This document shows positions 13,301 to 28,300 of a stretch of 64,000 nt of DNA, piece after piece. This DNA comes from Notospermus geniculatus. Lineage: Eukaryota; Nemertea; Pilidiophora; Heteronemertea; Lineidae. Below the pieces are notes generated by a model. The model was not told the origin of the DNA, did no database searches, and saw nothing but the letters and a program-made list of their open reading frames with translations. The stretch lies in assembly GCA_002633025.1 (NCBI GenBank), contig NMRB01000506.1, forward strand, positions 123,625-187,624, read 5' to 3'. Position 1 is the first letter of the stretch. Every line of letters starts with the position of its first letter. Both the position numbers and the translations under genes were made by a program.

Positions 13301-16300
13301 GTTTTACTACATTAAATGTTGTTTTGAAACTTTATATAATCCCATTCTGTTGTTTCTTGTTGTCTTGAAGATGAAAATAACGTCAGATACATGTTTTATC
13401 AGCAAGAAAATTTTTGATAGTCAAATTGGATTCTTAATTTCCACATGAATTTCTAGACTGTGCTAAAAGTAACTTTACCAACTATCATTTTCAAGACAAA
13501 TTATTATATTTTTTGAATGTTTTTAATGATTTTTTCCTGTGGCATAAAGTTTGGTTTCAGAAAAGTGAATTTAACAATGAATTCTAATGATATTATAACA
13601 ATGGCATTCCTTATTGTAAGATTTTGTAATGCCCACTGCTTTCTTGAGGCCAACCTTTTTGCCCGTCTTTTTACCAGATCTTAATATGTCATCTGTGTGT
13701 TGACAATGAATAGATACCCTCTCTTCATCCTAAACCGAAAATCCCAACTCTCATTTCTGTAATATCGACCTTTTAATGTCATCTATCAAGCCCTTAATTC
13801 CCCGGCTAACTGTTGATACCTTCCTCACCTGCTAGTTTTGGTGTAATTATTAAGGTAATTGTTAATGAGCCTGGCATTGCTAATTAATTTCAGCTTAAAT
13901 CCTTTGGTAATCCCAACCTCTCATTTCTTCCGACTCTGGAGTTGAGGTATAGATCATTAATGTCCCCCACCTCACTTAGCATGCCTCTCCGCCAACACCA
14001 ATTCTAGCCTACTGTTCCTTCAACCCGAAGCCTTCCTAACCTACTGCTACTTCCTAGACTTATCTATGGTAACTATGGTAGCATGATTAATCAATGACAA
14101 ACCCATCTCTTTTTTGAAGCCAATGGTTTCATATACAGCTAGGCCCTGTCAGTTGCTCCCATTGGTTGGTATAATCAGTGGAAAATAGAGGTCAGTTCAG
14201 TGTGGCGAATGAAAATTCATGTTTCATCGAACATGTCGAAGGGATTCTGAGTCAGTTTTCAAAGGGAGTTGCTCTCAAGCTGTGGATGAACACGACCTTG
14301 ACCTTTCCACTGGTTGACCTTGAGTGGTGGCAAATGACCTTGAGAAAGGTCAGATTGTGTTTTGTTGTTGCTTATCCTGCCTTCTTTCGTGTTTACTTAC
14401 CAGAGGATGGTGGTTGTCACATAGAAAATGGCGGCTGCGAGCAATTGTGCCAGACGTTATATAACGGACATTATGAATGCAAGTGTCAAAAAGGTTACAA
14501 ACTGGCCAAGGATGGGAAGAGTTGTGAAGGTAAGTTGAATGCAGAAATGTAGGAGGAAACTGGAGTTCCCGATGAACCTATGTTGCCGTGGAGAGCCACT
14601 GGACAACAAGGGATTGAACTCTCAACCTCATTGGTGGCAGCCACTATGTTTCACCACGCCACCCCGGCAACGCAGGGTTCTGAGAACAGAAGAATGCTGC
14701 CACTGCCAGTGTCATCAGGGCTCGAAAAGTAGCTGTTTTCATCACCATTTGGCTACAGGATTTTCCCATTTGGCTATAAAGGATTTTGTCAACTTCGCCA
14801 TTTGGCTACAAAAATTCCTTGATTTTCACCATTTTAATGGCCACCATTGGCTACAGGATTTTCCCATTTGGCTATAAAGGATTTTGTCAACTTCGCCATT
14901 TGGCTACAAAAATTCCTTGATTTTCACCATTTTAATGGCCATAAGTCCTTTCTATTTCCATTGGCAGTGTCTCAATCATAGATATTTGGCTATGAACATT
15001 TGTAGACATTTAGCCAAACGGCTACCTTTGAACAACTGAACGCTGAATTGAAGTTTGGCCAAATAACATTCTAAATTATTCAAAATAATGAACTTTTCAA
15101 CCACTCCTTTCAGCTGTTGATCCATGCCTCGTCAACAATGGCGGCTGCCTGCAGAAGTGCGTCAACTACGGCGGCCGGGCTCAGTGTCAGTGTTACGTCG
15201 GGTATCGCCTCAGTTCGGATATGAAGTCGTGCGAGGACATCGATGAATGCAAATTGAATAATGCCGGGTGCACCCAGGTTTGCCGTAACACTCGGGGGTC
15301 GTTCGCTTGCACGTGCAACCAGGGATATCAACTTGGCGTCGATGGTCTTTCCTGCTACAGTAAGTTTGCGTTCGTGATCAGTGGGTACATGCTCAATTGG
15401 AGTAACAGCTCAGTTGTGTACAACTTAGTACACAGTAGTGTAGAGTTAGGCTGTTGAATCAGTTGGCTGGCCTCCCCCTGAACTTTTGAGGTGATACTGC
15501 CACTTGGAGGGCAGTTATTGAGCCATTTCACTTTACAGATGTATTGGTCATATTTTGGAATCTTCAGCCATTCAAATTTTCTCCGACTTATTGTTTCTCC
15601 ATATTTTAATGCATCAGAAATCACAAATAAAGGCAAAGGAGGTAAGGGTGTACAGGATGTCCCAAAAAATGTCTTCAGAATATGCAGCAAAGCAGCTGTT
15701 ATTCTGAAGATGCTCTGTTTTGGCAAGAAATTCTAATTATTTGCTTTTATCAGTCATTTGTTTGTTTATTTCGTTCCACAGCTCCAGGTTTGATATGTGT
15801 GACACTGACTTCATGTGTTTGCTGTGGTTTTATCATACGTGTTAAGGCCGGTTTCCACAACAGCTGATTCCAGCGTGGTTTGCGGCGAGCAGTGCGATTT
15901 TCACAGCGTTTTGGATAATCATTCGATGGTTTAACAATACATGGCTTGTTGATTATCCCAATGCCTGTGAAAACTGCTACGCTCGCCACAAATCGTGGCG
16001 AAATCCGCAAGTGGAAACGGGCGTTTATGATCTGTGTCGTCACTATTTGTGTTTGTCAAGACTGCCCAATGCAATAAACTCTCCTACCCTCATGCTCACT
16101 GTCACAAAACACAGACTGCAGGGGTAGCGAGCATAAAGGGGTCGTAACCCTATGTCTGGCCTAAGCCAGGCGTAGTGCTGTTCGATGCCCTATCCTCGAC
16201 CAGCACTACGCCTGGCTTAGGCCTGACCCCTTTATGCTCGCTACCCCAGGACTTCAAGTGAAACTCTTCTAAGCCCTCCTGTCACGACAGAAATGGCCAA

Positions 16301-19300
16301 AATCATCACAGTTGCACAACTTTGATTGTTAAACCTTGGCGTGCATTTAACTTTCTGGTGCTATTTCCAAGTAATTTTAACCCTTGAATTACGAGTACAA
16401 AGGACAATAAATGAAGTGAACCAACGCACACAGGAAAGTGCAAAGTGCTTCAGTGTCTAAAGTCATCATCAGTCAGATTGATCCGGAGAGATCATTCTGG
16501 ACGTCTCAACATGTTATGGGGAGCCATCTATCCATAGAAGCTGGAACTAAAAGTCCTGTTTGTTGAGGTTCAGAGCCTGATTCACTTTGATTATACCGAC
16601 TCATGGCTCACCATGGCTAATGCATGCAGATGCACAGTGGGCCCTGACACAGTATAGGAAGAAATTATACACCATAAACCCCCTTTTCACTCAGCTGCCA
16701 CCTTGTCTGTGAAGATTCTTTCAAGATGAAAAACTACGGTATCTTTGAAGATTTTATCAATGTTGTCATTTGATTGATCAAGTGTTGTAAATGTATGTGT
16801 TATAATTTCTGTTCAATTTTGTTCCTTTAGTTCAGTGTTTATGTAAATGTTTTTAGGAATTGAAATGGAGGTTGTTGACAGTTGTCGAGCGAAGAAGGGT
16901 GGGTGTGACCATCTTTGTAAACACGGGCGTGGCGGGCCCGTCTGCTCGTGTAACCAGGGATATACTCTTCAAGTTGATGGGAAATCGTGCACAGGTTTGT
17001 CGCTTTTATTGACATATTCAGAACTCGGCATTGATAGCAGACGATACGCTCTTCCTTGGGATTCTTCAGACCTTTTGACGAAAGGGTCCAAAGAATGATT
17101 CGGACGTTGAAATTTTGGAGAGTTTTCATTCAGAAGACTTGCAAATCGGTAGAACTTTCGAATCCCTGGTCAGAAGTGGTACACAATGGAAATCCTATTG
17201 TACAATCGTAACAATGTGGCTTATTCTGTCAATCGATGACCACGGCACAAATTGTATGCAAAAAAAGCCAAAACAAATGCCATATAACAATAGGGCAGCC
17301 ATTTTCCTCAAAACCGTCTTTGAGACCGTCCTAGCAGAAGTGCCTTTCTAGTTGGTTTTTTGCCCTTTCGAGTTGGATTTTTTGCTATTTTGTGATCTTT
17401 GCTTACAGATACAGACGAGTGTGAACAAGGCACCGCCTGCTGTGAACATCTCTGTACGAACAACCAAGGCGGGTATACGTGTGGATGCAAGGTGGGCTTC
17501 AAACTGAAGAAGGATGGATGTGGTTGTCAAGGTATGTAAACCTGTCAAAGCAAAGATAGGAATAATGGTGACCCCAGCCAGCTAGCGACATTGGCCCCTT
17601 TCGAAAATCTTCAGCGGGTACTGTAATAACAATATCCTCGCCCCAGGTCAAAATGCACACGATGTACATGAACACGTACATCATTCACGTTTGACCTGAG
17701 GCGAGGATGTTGTTATTACCTGCTGAAGACTTTTGAAAGGGGCCTGTTGGGGAACCATGGTGGTGTAGTGGTTCGGGTCTCAGCTAAAGTTTAGAATTCC
17801 CGATCGGAAGTGACGTTACTCTAAGGCACACAATGGAAATCCTATTGTACAATGTGGCTTATTCCGTCAATCGATGACCTTTTTTTGGGCACTGATCGGG
17901 AATTCTAAACTCGTTCCCGGGTCTCTGACTAGCGGTCAGAGGGTCCCGGGTTCGAATCCCACTGGGGGTGAGACTTTGGGCAAGTCTCTTTGCCTCACTG
18001 GCCTCTCTCCACCCAGGTGTATAAATGGGTACCAGTCGGAAATGCTCGGATTGTAGCGCTGAATGAACAGCTCATCTGAGTTCTACTGAAAGGTTTCAGG
18101 ATAGACTGGGTATTAAAGCTGACCTATTTCTATCACCCCATCGCATAGAGTGACAAAAAATACCTGTTGAGCTCTGAATCAAGACTTCGGGCCCTCCACG
18201 AGGGTTGAGAAGAACACATTCTTGATCCGACTCAAGTTGTGTTCTTGGCGTTCGAGACTACCGTTCTGGAGTTGAGTCAACAACTACATGAACTGGGTCA
18301 GCACGAGTGTGGTCAAGAACGAGGATTCGAATACGCCCAATGAGGCTAATGACAGATGTATTAAGTAATAGGCCTACCATTTCGTTTCAGATGTCAACGA
18401 GTGCATGGGCAATAATGGCGGCTGTGAAGAGATTTGTGTCAACTCGGAAGGTTCCTTTGAATGTGTGTGTACATCTGGGAGGAAGCTTGGCCCCGATGGC
18501 ACGAGCTGTGTTGGTGAGTCAAGGAATTTGCATCTTTTTTGCCATTTTAAGAAGCAGTTATGTATGGCGTTGGCGCTGAAGAAAGGAGTAGTTGAAGTAA
18601 AGGAATACAAGTGATGACTTTTGCTCAGCTACGATGGGGGGCTTTCGTCTTGGGGGGCGTGCGACTTTGGGCAAGTCTCTTTGCCTCACCGGCCTCTCTC
18701 CACCCAGGTGTATAAATGGGTACCGGTCCAAAATGCTCGGATTGTAGCACTGAATGAGCAGCTCATCTGAGTTCTACTGAAAGGTTTCAGGATAGACTGG
18801 GGTTAAAGTGTAAAGTTGGATGACACCTCTACCGTTGTTGATGTCAGACTATAAACCCAAACTTTAACTTAACTTTTTACCTTCTACTACAAAGTTACTG
18901 AAAAGGTGGGGGAGGGGGGAGATTTGCCATTCTAGCGTTATTGTGGACCCCTTATAGCACTAAAAACAAATTTATATTCAAGTTTATAAACCTATGATCG
19001 AACGGTTCCGATACAAGTACAAGGATCTTGCAAGATATATTAGGGATCGTGAGTACTTGATGGATCATCAAGACCCCAATAACATCACTACCTGTAGACA
19101 TTCACCAAACCACTGGCTTTGCTTACAACATTTGTAAATTTAATGCGACTCTCCATGTTGAGTTTTCGTGCACAAGTTGGCTCTCAATGGGCAATTAACC
19201 ATTGTTGATTTCCGTATGACTGAAGCTAGGAATCCACCATTGATTTTCAAGCTGATTTTGTGTTGCGACTTGCTTTGCAACTGGGTTGCTTTGCAACTGG

Positions 19301-22300
19301 GCACTCGATTGCCGTAGTGGACGCACTAGACGTGATTTCCACCAATGGCGAAGATGTGGTCAATTTCAGTCAACAATCGGTCGGTGACCGGTATCTGTTG
19401 CTTGCGATCGTATTCAATCGCTTGTAGCAGGTTGCAAAGCAAGTCGGAACGCAGAAAATCAGCAGTGGATTCCTAGCTTTACGTGTAGGCCGACGCTGAG
19501 ACCACAGACTGCTGAAACGACTGTCCATAGTTTTCTATGGTTAAGTTGCCCATAGAGAGCCATTTTGCATGAAAAACTAACCTGTAGAGAGGGATCTTTG
19601 ATGTAGGATACCTATCTACTCGTTGCTCGATGTAGGCACAGAATAACATTGGAAAATAACCTTCCTTTCAGCCTCAGTCAACTACTACGACTCTGGCTGG
19701 CATAACACCATACTGCGAGGTATTAAGGTTTACAGTTGCATGATCTGAAACCACAATCATGCTATGTCACGTCACTGCTTGCTGAGAATGTTCCCTGCAA
19801 AATATCATAGTTTGGTTGACTATGAAAACACTACATCATAGTTAAATTGACTATGAAAACATTACATCATAGTTAGATTGACTATGAAATCATTACATTA
19901 TATTCCAGTTTACTATGAAAACATTACATCATAGTTAGATTCACTATGAAATCATTACATCATATTTCCATTAGATCTAACTGTGAAAACATTGCATCAT
20001 AATAGCTTGACTACATCATAGTTAAATTGACTAGGAAACAGTACTAAAATTGACTAGGAAACCGTAGCCTACTAATCAGTGTAGTTAGTTTGACTATGAA
20101 AACTTTACATCATAGTTAGGTATGACTATGAAAATATTACAAACTAAGAAATGTAGGTAGTAACTTTGAAGCATGAGTAGATATCATTGACGGTTGCTTT
20201 GGCATTCACCACAAATGAGCCATCTGCATGGAATCAGAAACCCAGAGATCACCCCATTTGGGTACTAGATGCAGTTGTGCCTAGTCATGGCGGCTTGCTG
20301 ATTCTTGTTGGAAAGCTTTTTACCTGCCCTGTTGGGTGAAATTCCACAGTGGAAACCAGTGCCTCCAGCTGTTCTCAAATACGTAGCTGAACGCCAAATA
20401 CTGCATTATCAGCTCTCTGGACAATATTGGGCCGACTTGACATAAGCAGGAGGAAACCGGAGTGTGCGGAACACCAGGCTTGCTCTCTCTATCATATGAA
20501 GAGTGGGTGCAACTGGGGTCAAACAGGGAACCTCAGCCCTTATGTGAGATGGCAATTCTATAGTGGATGTCATCATTGACATCATAATTCGCACGTCAGC
20601 CATGTTGGAGGTCATCTGACGCTACGAATGCATTGGACGTGCCGTCCAAGATGGTGGCATCTCGTCGTCGTGGTGACATCATAATCGTCGCTGCACGTCT
20701 TCTATATTCATTGTCAATTTCATCATGATGATTTTTTTGTCAAATTTCTTTCAGAAAACGTTGACACCGACTCCCAGCTTCGTGGAGACATCGTTCCAGG
20801 GACCATCCGTTATCAGCCTACCCCCCAGCCCGTTATACCCCTAACGGACACCATAAACCTACAACAGGAGCTGAAACAGCCTGATACTCAAGTCGGTGAG
20901 TAATAAACCCATAGCTAGGCCTACTTTAAACATTTTGAACCATCAAGGGTTCCTGTCGCTATGGCTTCGGACTACACCCGCCGAGTGGAGCATAGTCCGA
21001 AGACAAAGTGACTTGGACTTGATATTTCAAGACGAATTCAACAGGTCGTTTCAATTTCTAGTCACCAAGTTTCTTTCCCCTATAACACCGGATCCACCAT
21101 AGCTACTCACCTCGGGCCATATTCATGAAGCCTTTGCAACTTTACGTGCACGCAGGTCTGTTGTTTGGTACACTCGGCCTCAGTGTGTATCCGACGTCCT
21201 GGTCTTCCACACACTGGCACTTTTGGGGCTCAGAAGCCGTTAACACCACTAGATGGCACTCTCTGGGCTCCAGCCAATCACCACGCTTTCTCACTCACAA
21301 TTGCCACAGAAATTCCACGCAACTTACTTCCAGGAAAAACGCAAGGACCTGTGCTGCCACCACGCGGTCTTCACGACTGTTAATCTCTAAAAGACGCGGA
21401 GTGCGACTTACCGAAGGGGTGAGCCCGTAGCGTCTGGCCAAGCGAGACTAGTTGTTTGGCTGTACATACCCTATTGTTCACCGACTGCCTTACAATAGAT
21501 TTGCGTGCACGCAAAGTTGTGAAGCTTTATGAATATTACCCCTGGTCATTCTGTTGATGTCAATAGACTGTTCTCAAATTGACGTGAACGAGAAAGATCT
21601 GCGCACTTCCGCCGAAATCTCAACCACAACTTCGGTCTGAAACTGAATGGTGTGATGCAGACAACCCCACGACAGTGACGTCGAAGACGTTGCGCCAGAC
21701 TCGACCATTGCTGAATCATGGATGGCGTCATGTCAGCTGGTTTCATATCGAGGTTCGGGTTGAGATTTCGGCGGAAGTGCGCAGGTCTGTGAATTTGAGA
21801 ATGGTCTAGCGCCTCATCCATTGATTACAGACACGCCATAGAATTCACCATCACTTACTGTTCACATCTATGTCTTCGTTGTTGTCAATTTCAAAAATTT
21901 AACATCATAAAACATTTTGTTCTCAAATATCAAGATAACGGCATGACTTGACTTTAAAAGTTGCATGCGTTTTCTCAAAATATTAATTTGTCATACAGAC
22001 ATATTTTCATTCTAGCAATGATGGAGTATGAAGTAAATATAAACCTTGGTAGGTCAGTTGACAACTGACTTGTTCATTCTCTGTCCTATCTTTAGGGTAC
22101 AGGGTGGCCCAGAAAAAAAGGTGGCACAGAATGCACTGCTCAGTTACTCTGACTTAAACCAGTTACGCCAGCCTGTCAGCTCTAGTCTACCTTCTGGGAC
22201 ACCCTGTGTAGGAAGTTACAACCTTCTTCTTGCAGTTAGAGGATCATCCTGTAGCACATGGCATAGCACATACGTCCATCTTTCCAGTGCTCTTGCAAGG

Positions 22301-25300
22301 ATTTTCTCTTTTGCATTTCTAGTGCTGCAGAGCTTGGGGTCAGGTTGGAATGTTAGGTCCTGACTCATGGAATTTCGTCTCATGCCTGTGTATCCTAGAA
22401 TGGTTGGTTTGAAGGAAGGTGTGCTCCTTCATGATTCCAGCTGAGGCTCTTGGTGCCCACACCCATATCTTGGTGCCCACACTCATATAGATGGTGCCTC
22501 CACCCATATCTTGGTGCCTCAAGCCATACCCCTGGTTCCCACACTCATATCTTGGTCCCCACACTCAATCGTGGTCCCCACACTCATATCTTGGTGCCCG
22601 CACCCATATTTTGGTGCCCGCACTCGTATCTTGGTGCCCACACTCATATCTTGGTGCCTGCACCAATCTTGGTCACCGCACCCATATCTTGGTGCCCGCA
22701 TATGAGTTCCTCTTGATATGCGTCTGAAGGGCACATGCGATTTCTGTTTTGATGTCTGCACCTTGCCAGCTTCAGTAGGAATGCTTCCTGTGATATACGT
22801 ACTTACGGATCATCAGTTGGCGATTGCCATCTGTAGGATTTTAACCCCCAAATCATAAGGCGCTCCATATGAGTCCAGTGTTTCCGCCAGGGAAAAAAAC
22901 GGTACGGACAAAAAAAATTTTTTGAAAAAAAATTTTTCAAAAAATTTTTTTTTTGGATTTTTTTAAAAGGTTTTAAACAACGTTTGGCGCCATTTTAGGC
23001 GCATTTTGAAGCATAAAATCCCCGTGCCGGTGATATCACTTCATGGAAAAATGGTTACCCAACGTTTTTGAGGGTATGGATCCGTACCCTGGAAAAATTT
23101 AAGGGTACGGAATTTTACCCTCTGGCGGAAACCCTGATGAGGCTTTTCTCATACTAGTTGGCTCGCAATGGGCAATTCATAATTGTTGGTTTCATTAGGT
23201 CACACACCTTGACCAGTACAAATGACTTCCAAAGATTTCGACGGCCGAGTTACCCATAGACAGCCAACTTCCACGAGAAAGGTCTTACGTGGAGGAGTGA
23301 TTTTACCCCCTTAATCTTCACTGATATTCCTTCGGCATCATCAGGCTGTACAGCCCCCCATATGCATCCGTTCCACTATTAACACAACTGTGAGGTGGTC
23401 TAGGAAACCCGTCGGATGTCGCGTTTGAGGAAAGTGTTTATGGCCTTGGTGAACCCGCGCATTTCAATAGCTGAAATGTACTACAGGTGAACAGTAGCAC
23501 AGGCAATCTGACAGCCCTTGTTGATCATTCAGCGACTTCCGACGGGTTTTTCTAGACCGCCACACAACTTTATCTGTGGAAATCTTTGCATTGTTACACT
23601 TTTGCTAAAAACACTCCAGTTTTGCCTTTTTCTGAGAAAAACTCTAAAATTCTAATTTTTTTATCAAAGCTCACACGAGTAGACAAACGGGTGATGGTAT
23701 GTAGATTTTCTGTCCTCCTCCTGGGCCAGAATCTAGCGCCCTCTTTCTTTCTGTTCACGATAATACAAGAAAGCATTTCAAATTTTTTTCTTCTGTTAGC
23801 ATGAATGTTGATCCTTGTTGTCTTAAAAATGGTCCAGAACCTTTGGCAAAACGCATGCTGATTTAGGAACCTGAGATTCATCAAAATATTCATTGATGAT
23901 TAGCATAATCTAAGTGTCCTTGCAGCAGGGTTGAGTCACATCACTGGAAGAGCCTAAATACATGTGTTAACTGTACCAGTCATACAGTATTTTGCTATTC
24001 TTTCGAAGACACACACCCTTGCTTAAATCCTTGTCTGAACTTACTCCACCAAGGAACTTCACTTCTATCAAAGCAATTTCATTTGCACCTTCTCTAAATT
24101 CTTTGCATTCATAATTATTCCAGTTATCTTAAGTTCACTTCATGAAGATAGAATTTTTAGCCAATCAGGACAATCGTTCTTGGTGCAATGCAGCATTTCC
24201 ACTGATAAACCAATCAAGATCCATCTCTCATCAGGGTTTCTCATTTGGTGCACAATGCCCTTTAAACACTCTAGGCTTTAGGCCCGAAGCTGACTTGTGC
24301 TTAACATGTTGACTGCCAGCTATGAGCATACTCGTAGTCACAGATGTCCTCCCCATTGCCAGCTACGAATATACTCGTAGTTTTAGGGCTAATGCATTTT
24401 CTATTAATGTTGATAAGCTTGGCAATGACGAAGAGCCTTCCAATGATCATCATACTGGCAGTGGGGATTGACCAGATGTATGGGAACACGCTAGAGGGCG
24501 TACAGCTACGACTCGTAGTTGGCAATATGAAATAACTTGAAATAGGCCTGGTAGTCATGGCAATGGCAGATAAAATGATATTTTAGCCATGGCAGTCAAC
24601 GTGTTAATCCAGTTACCAAAATGTTGCCCTGAGCAACTGCTTTTGTGTCTTGACATATTAGGCCTACTAGGGTCACTCCGGCCTTTGACTTGTCGAGAGA
24701 CGGAGTGATCGAGGGTAGGAGTGATTGGAACGCTTGCTGATCACTAGGCCTATGGCATTGTATGGTAAATTGAAGTAGGTCCACGAAACTGTGATCTCCA
24801 AAAAGAAGTCGCCAAATGAAAGGCCCACTTATTGTTTCCTCTTTGGACTAATCCTTTACCATCATTGTAACCATGGCAACATAGGATTCAAAATCAAAGG
24901 TAAGGTAGAGGTTGACCATCGTTTGACCTCTTCTTACCTAAGGTGATGCTGGTTGTTTGGACGGTGCAGGTGAGGGCGCCACTGGTCTGTGTGGTGCTAC
25001 GTTGCAGTATTCTGAAATTAGCCTCCTCAATAAATGATTTGAATCGAGAATTAAAGGACCACGGTATTGCCACGTTTTCTCGACAGCTGGCGCCACCGTG
25101 CCACTCTAGGAATTGTTGAAAAATCCAAAGTACAGTGGAACCTCCCTTAACGGACACCTCTGCCAGAAGGTACACCCCTTTATAAGGACACCAAAGTTTA
25201 GTCTCAAACTCGTCATCTCTCTTCGTTCTGACCTCTGTAATCAGGACACCTCTCAATGTAGGACAATGCTGGTCAGTCCCGAAAGGTGTCCTTTAAAGAG

Positions 25301-28300
25301 AGGTTCCACTGTAACCATTGAGGAAGCTAATAACTGCACAGATCCACTGACCATAGCTGTCCTTCATCCCACCTACCAACCTCCGCAGCCACCGGGTTTT
25401 CGGTTTGATTTTTCTTGCCGAGTTTGTTGGTGCTGTGCTCGTCATTACGTTTCCTGGTCACCAATTTCTGCACTGTTGAAAGCGCCCTCTTTCTCCTGTT
25501 CGCAGCTCAGGTTGGCGTCGCTGCTTCAGCGATTTGCACATTATTTCATGTCATATCTGCTGAAGTTAAACAGGGCCTAACTGACCTTAAAGAAAGTTAC
25601 AGAGCAGAAGTTGGTGAAGACAGCACATTATTAGCCGCGTTTACACTGCCAGAAATCAAGTGAACTCGGTCCGGACCGAGTTCGGTTCGGCAAAAAAAGT
25701 GGCAGTGTAAACCTGCCAAGCGTACCCGGTCCGGACCACAAGTGAACCGTACTGAGACCCGCAGAAGGAGCTGGTCTCGGTCCGGACAGAGTATATGGTA
25801 CCCCGACCAAATGTGCTGTGTAAACCTGACGCACGGCGAACTGAACCAAGTCCACTTACCTGGGACGGTATTGCACATGCGCGGAGTTAGTCCTTGCGTC
25901 ACCCACAGGAAAACTCAGTATGCATTCTGCGCGTGTTTCTTACCTCCATTGAATGGAGAGCTTACTTCAGGTACATTACACGGTGACACATCGCTGCAGT
26001 CTAAACGGTACAAATGAAGTGGACCTGGTCCGGTCTGAGCTCGGTTCACTTCAACTGGGCCGAAATGTTTGGCAGTGTAAACGCGGCTATAGACAACTTA
26101 GCAATAGAGTTGTCACCTTTTGCATGCTAGTACTCTTTACTTTCATCCTAAAGAAGGAAGAAAATCTCATTGTGGACTGCTACTGTTATTTCAGTCAAAT
26201 CATCAGATTTGAATAGACCATTTTCATCTATCTAGTGCATGGTCTCGGTAGTCTGAATGTGTGTTCGTTTGCTATTGAGCAGTCCAGAGATGCTTCTCCG
26301 CGCAGAGAGTTTTCTTGCCGAGTTGACTCTCTATGGGCAATTCAACCATAGAAAACTATGGGCAGTTGTTGGTGTCATTGGTGTCAGAGTTAGGAAACTG
26401 GCAACATTGGTGAATTGCCCATACAGAACCAACTTGCTGGGAAAACTCTGATGTGGAGGAGTGCCATTAGTCTGGCCTTGCCTGTTTGACTGCAACCAGT
26501 CACAGTCACAGTTCTGTGACTGACTTCATACTGTCCCTTGGAACGGAAGTCTATCTTCTAAAACCCCATCCAAAGACTCCGAGAATCTTCAGATCAGGAA
26601 AAACACCATCTAAGCCACCCTTTAGGCCCCTATTACACGGAGCTATGCACTATTCGGTATTCCCCATTTGGTATACGGTATAAAATCGGGCATGCACCAT
26701 TCGAACTATAAGCGAATAGCATGCCCTCAGAATAGTTTAGTCTTATGTATTACTCATTGAAATAACGTTGCTCCATTCGCACTATACGCGTGCCCTACGA
26801 AACGTGCCTAGAATACCGAATAGCGTATAGCTCTATGTAATAGGGGCCTCATGAATTCAGCTCTTGCGTGTTGACCCACGTTGATTTGGGCGTTTTAACT
26901 CCACGACTGTATGTACTTGTCTCATGTGTTACTGTGCGTCTTTTATGTGTTTCGTCTTCGTCTGTGTATGTGAATGATGCTATACAACAGAAAACACCTT
27001 ACACTCAGAACATTTCATTCTTTTAAATCTCCGCAAAACAAACTGTATGGTTGATGCTTCATGTTCTACATTTCAAATTCTGCCACTGTAAGATTTAACA
27101 TATTCTCCGTTTTCCAACTTTTCCAAATTCTACATATTGTTTGGTGAACATGTGATATGAAGTGAAATTTTGTATCAGTTTGATGTAGTTTTGTCGTTAA
27201 TGAACTTGCATGCCATATCGTGCAAAAATAAGGTAAACGTTTGAGAGAACTTCATCACCAGGTCTCTCTCATGGCTTTACCAAACTCTGCAATTTGGCAT
27301 AAAGTTTGAGAAGCTGTTTACGCAGTGTTTACCTGACATCCATTATCCGTCATACGAACGACGTTATCCATTTTTCATTAGCTCACTCGTGAGCTATAGC
27401 CATCATGTGGCGTCCGTCGTCCGTCGTCGTCCGTGTTTGCAGATGGGGGCTTAGGAGGTTATTTTCATCTTGAATGGGCTCCTAGGTGGTCATTTTCTCT
27501 TAGGTGGTTAACCACCTAAGAAAACTTCTGCATTCGGACGACGACACTGCAGAGAGCTCTAAGGAGGTTGTATTTCTTAAGTGGTTATTGTCCTTATTCC
27601 CTAACAAACCACATTGGAGTAGTTAGGAGACATATTTTGACCACCTAACGACATTTTCTTATGTGGTTAACCACATTAGCATATATTAGTGGCTCCGTCC
27701 GTCGNNNNNNNNNNNNNNNNNNNNNNNNNNNNNNNNNNNNNNNNNNNNNNNNNNNNNNNNNNNNNNNNNNNNNNNNNNNNNNNNNNNNNNNNNNNNNNNN
27801 NNNNNNNNNNNNNNNNNNNNNNNNNNNNNNNNNNNNNNNNNNNNNNNNNNNNNNNNNNNNNNNNNNNNNNNNNNNNNNNNNNNNNNNNNNNNNNNNNNNN
27901 NNNNNNNNNNNNNNNNNNNNNNNNNNNNNNNNNNNNNNNNNNNNNNNNNNNNNNNNNNNNNNNNNNNNNNNNNNNNNNNNNNNNNNNNNNNNNNNNNNNN
28001 NNNNNNNNNNNNNNNNNNNNNNNNNNNNNNNNNNNNNNNNNNNNNNNNNNNNNNNNNNNNNNNNNNNNNNNNNNNNNNNNNNNNNNNNNNNNNNNNNNNN
28101 NNNNNNNNNNNNNNNNNNNNNNNNNNNNNNNNNNNNNNNNNNNNNNNNNNNNNNNNNNNNNNNNNNNNNNNNNNNNNNNNNNNNNNNNNNNNNNNNNNNN
28201 NNNNNNNNNNNNNNNNNNNNNNNNNNNNNNNNNNNNNNNNNNNNNNNNNNNNNNNNNNNNNNNNNNNNNNNNNNNNNNNNNNNNNNNNNNNNNNNNNNNN

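Noticed and set aside
16830-16856. Alternative acceptor for exon 4 at 16830
   Set aside because: Would introduce an in-frame TAG before the EGF domain in the required phase.
19807-20140. Regularly spaced repeats considered as a CRISPR array
   Set aside because: Units are contiguous 31-bp minisatellite copies without unique spacers, in an animal intron.
22450-22761. Overlapping frames with repeated LGAHTHI-like peptides
   Set aside because: Read-through of the 20-bp minisatellite in several frames and both strands.
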